From Prochlorococcus sp. AG-676-P15-1 (GTDB taxonomy: Bacteria > Cyanobacteriota > Cyanobacteriia > PCC-6307 > Cyanobiaceae): a DNA stretch of 64,000 bases. Position 1 is the stretch's first letter. Each line of letters opens with the position of its first letter. The DNA is taken from positions 1-64,000 of the forward strand of contig QCUF01000003.1 of assembly GCA_003210825.1 (NCBI GenBank), given 5' to 3'. A program made the translations under genes and the position numbers. The notes under the pieces were generated by a model. The model searched no databases. It was not told where the DNA came from and saw nothing but the letters and a program-made list of their open reading frames with translations. Below are positions 58,899 through 64,000 of the stretch, piece after piece.

Positions 58899-59263
58899 AC
58901 GAAAGCATATTCATATTCTTCAATCTCTTCCCAATCATCTGCAGTAAGTTCTAAACCTTCAAATATTTTTTCTTCACCAATTCCCTCAACTACGACTTTT
59001 AGAGATGGAAATAGAAAATGATTTTCTTCAGCATATTGGGCGCTAAATAAACCTTTTTCACCCCAAAAAAACCTATCAGTAGTATGTTCATTTCTTCGAA
59101 CATTGAAAACTGAAGGTGCAGACAAAGCATTTTCAGCTATAAATCTTCTTGCAGCTGTAACTGGTTTATGTTTGCCGGTTTCGATATGATAAATAGGTAC
59201 ATGTGCCATTACTCTTTGGCCCGCCAACCTTCTTCTGCTGATTCTTTTTCTCTTTTTTGACAT
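58895..59263 (-). CDS. DUF3155 family protein
   Basis: This 122-residue protein starts with a strongly basic, helical KKRKRISRRRLAGQRVMAHVP segment and ends in an acidic EEIEEYEYAFV tail. The pattern fits the cyanobacterial DUF3155 family, function unknown. The basic end suggests nucleic-acid binding, which is inference only. The 237-bp gap upstream shows no gene. Confidence 0.82.
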   Translation of the reverse strand: MSKKRKRISRRRLAGQRVMAHVPIYHIETGKHKPVTAARRFIAENALSAPSVFNVRRNEHTTDRFFWGEKGLFSAQYAEENHFLFPSLKVVVEGIGEEKIFEGLELTADDWEEIEEYEYAFV

Positions 59264-59500
59264 TGATTGGGACTCCTAAAATTATTAATGAGATTAGCCT
59301 TATTTATTTTTACTAATCTTATATCTGTGATTTTGAATTCACTTAAATTACATAGAGGACCCATCAACCCCTGATGTAGCATAAAATATGATTAGATGTT
59401 CATATTTAAGGCTGGCTAAAGTCAGACCTCTTTATATATCTTAATACTTTTTTCATATTTTACAAGTCCTTTCTCAGATTTTTTTAAAATTTCACTAATT

Positions 59501-60637
59501 ATGAAGCTCTCAAAAAAATTTGAAGAACTAATCATAAAACAGCTAGAGAGTTTTGGTTGCTCAATGGGAGTGACTCATTTGGTTATGTATCTTGCTTCAA
59601 CTGAGCAAGGAACTAAAGCATCTTTTGAAATGATTGGTCAATGGCCACAAATTGATAGGCTCTTAGTATCAGTAGAAGATGATCCTTCACTAAAAGTTTC
59701 TTCTCCAAATAGAAGATGGTACCCGCTTCAAGAAAACGATATCCTTCTTGGTGTGCTTAGGGTAGAAACTGATTTGAAAGGGGGGAATTGGCCAACATCT
59801 CTTGACTCTAGATTAAAAGCACTTTCACTATCTTTAGCTAAATGCGTTTCTATCGAATTAGAACGTCAAAATAAAAATGAAGAAATTAATTATTTAAAAA
59901 ATCAGGTCAATGTCATAATCCATCAATTGAGGAATCCATTGGCTGCTCTTAGGACGTATGCAAAATTACTAATAAAAAGACTTGGTTCAGATGATGATTC
60001 TATTGAAATAGTCGAACGGATGATAATAGAGCAAAAACAAATTAATAATTACATGGACTCTTTTGCGCAATTAAATTCACCTATTCAACTTCCTATAGAA
60101 ATTGGAGAGGAAAGATTATTATTACCACCAAATTTAGATAATAAAAAGTTGATAACTGTTCAGAGTTTATTGAGACCAATTTTAGAAAGGGGTAAGGCTA
60201 ATGCTAACTTAGAGAATAGAGATTGGACTGAACCTTCTCTTTGGCCAGATTGGACTTTATCGCCATTAAAGGCTAAATATGCTGTAATTGCTGAAATTGT
60301 GGCCAATTTATTAGAAAATGCATTTAAATACGCCCAAAAAGATGCTGATATTGGACTCACCATTATGAGTAAAGGTCTGTGCATATTTGATGATGGTAAA
60401 AAAATAACCAAAATTGAAAATGAGAAAATTTTTCAAAAAGGCTTTAGAGGATCTGCTGCTAAGAAGAAAGATGGCACTGGTGTTGGACTTTTTTTAGCGA
60501 GGAAATTAGCAAAACAAATTGGAGGAGAGTTGAGATTGCTTGAAAACTCCTCAATTAATGATATTAAGGAATTAAAAAACCTTAAGAAGAAAAATATTTT
60601 CTATTTAGAACTTCCTATAAAAGAATTGCATTCATAA
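59501..60637 (+). CDS. GAF-type sensor histidine kinase (Hik2-like)
   Basis: This 378-residue soluble kinase has a GAF-like N-terminal sensor (~residues 10-120), an HisKA region with His141 in HQLRNPLAALRTYAKLL, and an HATPase domain with EIVANLLENAFKYAQ and GTGVGLFLARKLA. No membrane helix is present. The H-box and GAF layout resemble Hik2/CSK, the conserved cyanobacterial and plastid redox kinase; this is from memory. A cysteine at position 20 in the GAF region fits the reported iron-sulfur ligand. It overlaps cobS by 23 bp at the 3' end. Confidence 0.8.
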   Translation: MKLSKKFEELIIKQLESFGCSMGVTHLVMYLASTEQGTKASFEMIGQWPQIDRLLVSVEDDPSLKVSSPNRRWYPLQENDILLGVLRVETDLKGGNWPTSLDSRLKALSLSLAKCVSIELERQNKNEEINYLKNQVNVIIHQLRNPLAALRTYAKLLIKRLGSDDDSIEIVERMIIEQKQINNYMDSFAQLNSPIQLPIEIGEERLLLPPNLDNKKLITVQSLLRPILERGKANANLENRDWTEPSLWPDWTLSPLKAKYAVIAEIVANLLENAFKYAQKDADIGLTIMSKGLCIFDDGKKITKIENEKIFQKGFRGSAAKKKDGTGVGLFLARKLAKQIGGELRLLENSSINDIKELKNLKKKNIFYLELPIKELHS

Positions 60638-61355
60638 ATAACATTGCAGTTTCGACTAGTACAACACTCGCACCGCAGGCATCTCCATTGAAGCCTCCAA
60701 TTTTATTCCCAAGTATGTTTGGAATAGAATAACTAAAAAAAATACCAATCAAAATTAGAAATAAAAAATTAATAAATATTGCTTGGGATGTAATTGAAAC
60801 AAATTGGTATACGATGAAAATTAAAAGAAAAACAATGGAAATCAAAGATTCTTTTTTAAATCCATTCCAAAACTTTTTGTGACTAATAGATTTTTTCTTA
60901 TAACTCATATAATTAAACTTCTCTATAAAAAATAAATTTGAAAATCTTCCCCAAAATAAGCATATTGGCAAAACAATAATTATTTGGTTTTGAATTTTGA
61001 GTATGCAAGCAATCTGAATTAAAGTTATAAAAACTAAAGATTGAACACCAAAGGATCCAACTTTACTGTCTTTCATAGCTTTTAAACGTTTCTTTTTACC
61101 CGCAAAAATACCATCGAAAGTATCCATTAAACCATCGATGTGTAGACCCCCTGTAATTAAATATCCTGAAGCCAAACAAATTAAAGCAGACCCATAAATG
61201 GGCCAAGAGTTTACACTTAAAAAAATAAAAATATAACTCTGTATTGTTCCAATAAAAAATCCCAAAGGCGGCGCAAATTGTGCAATATTTTTAAATTCGG
61301 GATTAATTAAAGGTATCTTTGGAAATGTCGTATAGAAAATCCAAGATCCTGCCAA
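60615..61355 (-). CDS. cobS: Adenosylcobinamide-GDP ribazoletransferase
   Basis: CobS joins the lower ligand to cobinamide in B12 synthesis; marine cyanobacteria make pseudocobalamin. The 246-residue membrane protein has GGLHIDGLMDTFDGIFAG (~residue 70), the family signature, and KDSKVGSFGVQSLVF and GGFNGDACGASVVLVE. About six membrane helices are seen. The ATG at 61355 is used. Confidence 0.93.
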   Translation of the reverse strand: MAGSWIFYTTFPKIPLINPEFKNIAQFAPPLGFFIGTIQSYIFIFLSVNSWPIYGSALICLASGYLITGGLHIDGLMDTFDGIFAGKKKRLKAMKDSKVGSFGVQSLVFITLIQIACILKIQNQIIIVLPICLFWGRFSNLFFIEKFNYMSYKKKSISHKKFWNGFKKESLISIVFLLIFIVYQFVSITSQAIFINFLFLILIGIFFSYSIPNILGNKIGGFNGDACGASVVLVETAMLFMNAILL

Positions 61356-61453
61356 ATTTTTTATTAAAGATTTTTTGATGAGATAAAAATAGATTCAATA
61401 TTAAATAATACGGTAGATTAATACAAAAGGATCAAAAATTTTTATAAATTATC

Positions 61454-62572
61454 GTGTTTGAATTTGAAATTAAATCGAATTGCATTAATACAGAGGCAAG
61501 AACTGGTATATTTCATACCCCAAATGGTCAGGTAAATACTCCAAGATTTATGCCTGTGGGAACTTTGGCAACGGTTAAAGGAATTTCATCTAAGCAATTA
61601 ATCTCTACAGGATCAGAAATGATTCTTTCAAATACCTTCCATCTTCATCTGCAACCTGGAGAAAAACTAATTAAAGAATCTGGTGGAATACATAAGTTTA
61701 TGAATTGGGATAAGCCTATTCTTACTGATTCAGGTGGATATCAAGTTTTTAGTTTGGCCAAATTAAATAATATTTCTGATAAAGGCGTGGAATTTAAAAA
61801 TCCAAGAGATGGTAGTCATGTATTTTTATCACCTGAAAAAGTAATGCAGATTCAAATGGATCTTGGTTCGGATGTCGCGATGGCTTTTGATCATTGTCCT
61901 CCGCACACAGCTAACGAAAATGATATCGAGGACTCTTTACAAAGAACTCATTCATGGTTGCAAAAATGTGTTGAGACACATCAGAAATCAAATCAAGCAT
62001 TATTTGGAATAGTTCAAGGTGGTAAGTATCCAAGATTAAGAGAGCATAGCGCAAAATTTACTAGTTCTTTTGATCTCCCTGGAATAGCAGTAGGAGGTGT
62101 CAGTGTTGGAGAGGCAGTCGAAGAAATACATTGTGTAATTAAATACGTCCCGAAATTCTTACCAATTAATAAACCAAGATATTTAATGGGAATTGGCTCT
62201 CTAAGAGAAATTTCTTTAGCTGTTGCAAGAGGATTTGATATATTTGACTGTGTTTTGCCTACAAGACTAGGAAGACATGGGACTGCATTTTTTAATGATG
62301 AAAGATTGAATTTGCGAAATGCTCGATTTAAAAATGATTTTTCTCCAATAGATAAAACTTGCAAATGTGAAACTTGTAAATCTTATTCTCGTGCATACTT
62401 GCATCATCTAGTTAGAAATGATGAAATATTAGGCCTAACGCTTATAAGCCTACATAATATTTCTCATCTAATTCGATTTACAAATGCAATTGCTAAAGCA
62501 ATTAAAGATAATTGTTTTACAATAGATTTCGCTCCTTGGAAAAGATCCTCTATTGCTCACCATACGTGGTAA
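61454..62572 (+). CDS. tgt: tRNA-guanine transglycosylase
   Basis: Tgt swaps guanine for preQ1 at position 34 of GUN-anticodon tRNAs. The 372-residue protein has [12 protein letters not shown] (catalytic and binding Asp residues), [31 protein letters not shown] and zinc ligands [17 protein letters not shown]. The start is GTG at 61454. psbK follows 33 bp downstream, an arrangement common in cyanobacteria. Confidence 0.96.
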   Translation: MFEFEIKSNCINTEARTGIFHTPNGQVNTPRFMPVGTLATVKGISSKQLISTGSEMILSNTFHLHLQPGEKLIKESGGIHKFMNWDKPILTDSGGYQVFSLAKLNNISDKGVEFKNPRDGSHVFLSPEKVMQIQMDLGSDVAMAFDHCPPHTANENDIEDSLQRTHSWLQKCVETHQKSNQALFGIVQGGKYPRLREHSAKFTSSFDLPGIAVGGVSVGEAVEEIHCVIKYVPKFLPINKPRYLMGIGSLREISLAVARGFDIFDCVLPTRLGRHGTAFFNDERLNLRNARFKNDFSPIDKTCKCETCKSYSRAYLHHLVRNDEILGLTLISLHNISHLIRFTNAIAKAIKDNCFTIDFAPWKRSSIAHHTW

Positions 62573-62605
62573 CGTCTTAACATAATTAATTAATTTATTA
62601 AGAAG

Positions 62606-62746
62606 GTGCTCACTCTTTTAAATACATTCGCAGAATTGCCTGAAGCATACAAGGCTTTCGCTCCAACCGTTGATGTTCTTCCTTTAATACCTTTATTTTT
62701 CTTTTTATTAGTTTTTGTTTGGCAAGCTGCAGTTGGGTTTAAATAA
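62606..62746 (+). CDS. psbK: Photosystem II reaction-centre protein K
   Basis: This 46-residue precursor is missed by the ORF track. GTG at 62606 starts [18 protein letters not shown]; the mature single-helix part ends [11 protein letters not shown], typical of PsbK. The AGAAGG before the start overlaps it. It lies just after tgt. Confidence 0.95.
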   Translation: MLTLLNTFAELPEAYKAFAPTVDVLPLIPLFFFLLVFVWQAAVGFK

Positions 62747-62760
62747 AATCTATTTATGAA

Positions 62761-63765
62761 TTAGAAGGGTATTTCAAGGGATATTGCATCACCAGAGTTT
62801 TCTACTGCACACTCAATAAAATCTGCAATTTTCAACGCCCTAGAGGCTTGTTCTCCATCCACTTCTGGTGATTCTTTACCTTGTACGCACTTAAGAAAAT
62901 GTTCTAATTCTGCATATAAAGGTTCAATAGAGGTTGTGCTTACTTCCTCAACATATCCATCATTTCTATAAACTAATTCTCCATGCTCTGCTGTATAGGA
63001 TTCATTGGCTTTTCTATGGATTTGTAGAGAATGATTTAAGAAGTCTGTTTCAACTAGGCCATTCTGGCAATGTGCGCTTAAATTCCTAATTTTTTTATGA
63101 CTCATTTTGCTGGCAGTTAAGCTCGCAATAATATTATTATTGAAAACTAAAGTAGCATTTACATAATCTATTAAGCCATTACTATTTCTTCCGCCAACGG
63201 CGGCTAATTTCTGTATCTTTGAATTAACCAATTCAAGAACTAGATCAATATCATGAATCATTAAATCCATGACTACTGATACATCATTTGCTCTATCAGC
63301 ATGCGGACTATGCCTTCTTGCTTCTAAAACAACAATTTCTTCGTTTTGAATTATTTTATTTAACTCCCTAAAAGCAGGATTAAATCTTTCAATATGACCA
63401 ACTTGTAGAAGACAGTTACTAATCTTAGAGGCATTTATTAAGGATTTTGCCTCTGACTCATTTGCTGCGATAGGTTTTTCAATAAGAACATTAACACCTG
63501 CTTTAAGACAATCTAGGCCAACTTTATGATGGAGAAGAGTAGGGACAGCAATACAAATTGCATCAACTTTAGAAATGAGATCATGATAATCTTTAAACCA
63601 CTCACATTGAAATTGCTCAACTGCTAATTTACCTCTATTTTCGTTTGGATCAGCAACCCCCACTAAATTTGCATCTTTTAGTAAACTAAGCACTCGAGCA
63701 TGATGCCATCCCATATTTCCTATACCGATGACTCCAACCTTTACTGAGGATGAGGTTGGTTTCAT
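62761..63765 (-). CDS. Gfo/Idh/MocA family oxidoreductase
   Basis: This 334-residue NAD(P)-dependent oxidoreductase has a Rossmann domain with GVIGIGNMGWHHARVL and the family motif EKPIAANESEA. GHIERFNPAFRE resembles sugar-nucleotide 3-dehydrogenases such as those of the UDP-GlcNAc 3-dehydrogenase type, but other substrates are possible. A LPS-sugar role is inference only. The gene follows a 41-bp gap after the partial CBS-type gene on the same strand. Confidence 0.88.
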   Translation of the reverse strand: MKPTSSSVKVGVIGIGNMGWHHARVLSLLKDANLVGVADPNENRGKLAVEQFQCEWFKDYHDLISKVDAICIAVPTLLHHKVGLDCLKAGVNVLIEKPIAANESEAKSLINASKISNCLLQVGHIERFNPAFRELNKIIQNEEIVVLEARRHSPHADRANDVSVVMDLMIHDIDLVLELVNSKIQKLAAVGGRNSNGLIDYVNATLVFNNNIIASLTASKMSHKKIRNLSAHCQNGLVETDFLNHSLQIHRKANESYTAEHGELVYRNDGYVEEVSTTSIEPLYAELEHFLKCVQGKESPEVDGEQASRALKIADFIECAVENSGDAISLEIPF

Positions 63766-63806
63766 ATCTTATATTCCATGTATATCTTATTATCCTTCAT
63801 TGGATG

Positions 63807-64000
63807 TCAATTTAAGCTTTTTGGCAGAAATATTTTTACACGATCAATTTTGGGACCTGACATTGAAATTATTTCAAATTTAATATTTTTAAAATCTAAA
63901 CTATCTCCAATTTTTGGAACCATCTGAAACTTTTCAAGAAGAAATCCTGCGAGTGTATGATAATCAGCTCCTTCTGGAATAAAACATCCCAACTTTTTGT
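63807..64000 (-). CDS. CorC/HlyC-type transporter-associated domain protein (C-terminal part)
   Basis: The stop codon is at 63807, and the frame is open to the right edge, so only the last ~64 residues are seen. The TLAGFLLEKFQMVPKIGDSL then FKNIKFEIISMSGPKIDRVKI pattern fits the C-terminal CorC_HlyC domain of CBS-pair membrane proteins (hemolysin C/CNNM-like). The true start and membrane domain lie outside the window. Confidence 0.75.
   Translation of the reverse strand, partial: KKLGCFIPEGADYHTLAGFLLEKFQMVPKIGDSLDFKNIKFEIISMSGPKIDRVKIFLPKSLN

Noticed and set aside
59264-59500. Possible ncRNA in the gap before the sensor kinase (GGCTGGCT/AGTCAGACC hairpin)
   Set aside because: The stem needs a 2-nt loop and a bulge and has no T-run; too weak to call.

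Overview
This window is most likely a stretch of the core chromosome of a high-light-adapted Prochlorococcus. The evidence is the very AT-rich sequence, tight packing of short genes, oxygenic photosystem II genes (psbA twice, psbO, psbH, psbN, psbI, psbK), cyanobacterial regulators (NtcA, CP12) and many small conserved cyanobacterial proteins. The species call is inference from gene content and remembered gene order; no database was searched. I see no prophage, insertion sequence, CRISPR array or restriction/defence island.

Layout. 0-8.8 kb: enolase, an ABC1/UbiB kinase, a thioredoxin-reductase-like flavoprotein without the usual NADPH residues, the bicarbonate-uptake operon bicA-sbtA-sbtB on the minus strand, and hemB. 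8.8-15.2 kb: a VOC protein, mutS2, obg, small proteins, CP12, a glutathione transferase and an aspartoacylase-like hydrolase. 15.3-18.5 kb: two identical psbA genes in tandem inside 1,237-bp repeats, separated by a 714-bp spacer. 18.5-30 kb: aroC, a KDPG-aldolase-like protein, ftsH, ATP sulfurylase, psbO, coaBC, pyrB, a DNA glycosylase, gatC and crtR. 30-42.5 kb: tRNA-Leu, ileS, trmB, glmM, a TxlA-like thioredoxin, the cobO-like/dcd/thyX operon, ntcA with an upstream NtcA box, DUF3084, an RNase-H-fold protein and pth. 42.5-53 kb: psbH divergent from psbN-psbI, an LptD/OstA-like protein, leuD-leuC, cinA, glyA, tRNA-Arg, murJ and sfsA. 53-64 kb: amt1 with an NtcA box and a terminator-like leader hairpin, ispH, a DoxX protein, purH, an esterase, a Hik2-like sensor kinase, cobS, tgt-psbK, a Gfo/Idh/MocA oxidoreductase and a partial CBS/CorC-type protein running off the right edge.

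How it fits together. The region combines photosystem II components and repair (psbA, psbO, psbH/N/I/K, FtsH), inorganic carbon supply and Calvin-cycle control (BicA, SbtA, SbtB, CP12), nitrogen control and ammonium uptake (NtcA, Amt1), and ordinary biosynthesis and translation. The observations most worth a second look are the psbA duplication and its spacer, two neighbouring genes (DNA glycosylase and crtR) whose conserved N-termini lie upstream of any ATG/GTG/TTG, a CobO/BtuR homologue without its P-loop, the atypical thioredoxin reductase, the amt1 leader hairpin, and several small ORFs missed by the ORF track. I found no clear previously undescribed multi-gene system.
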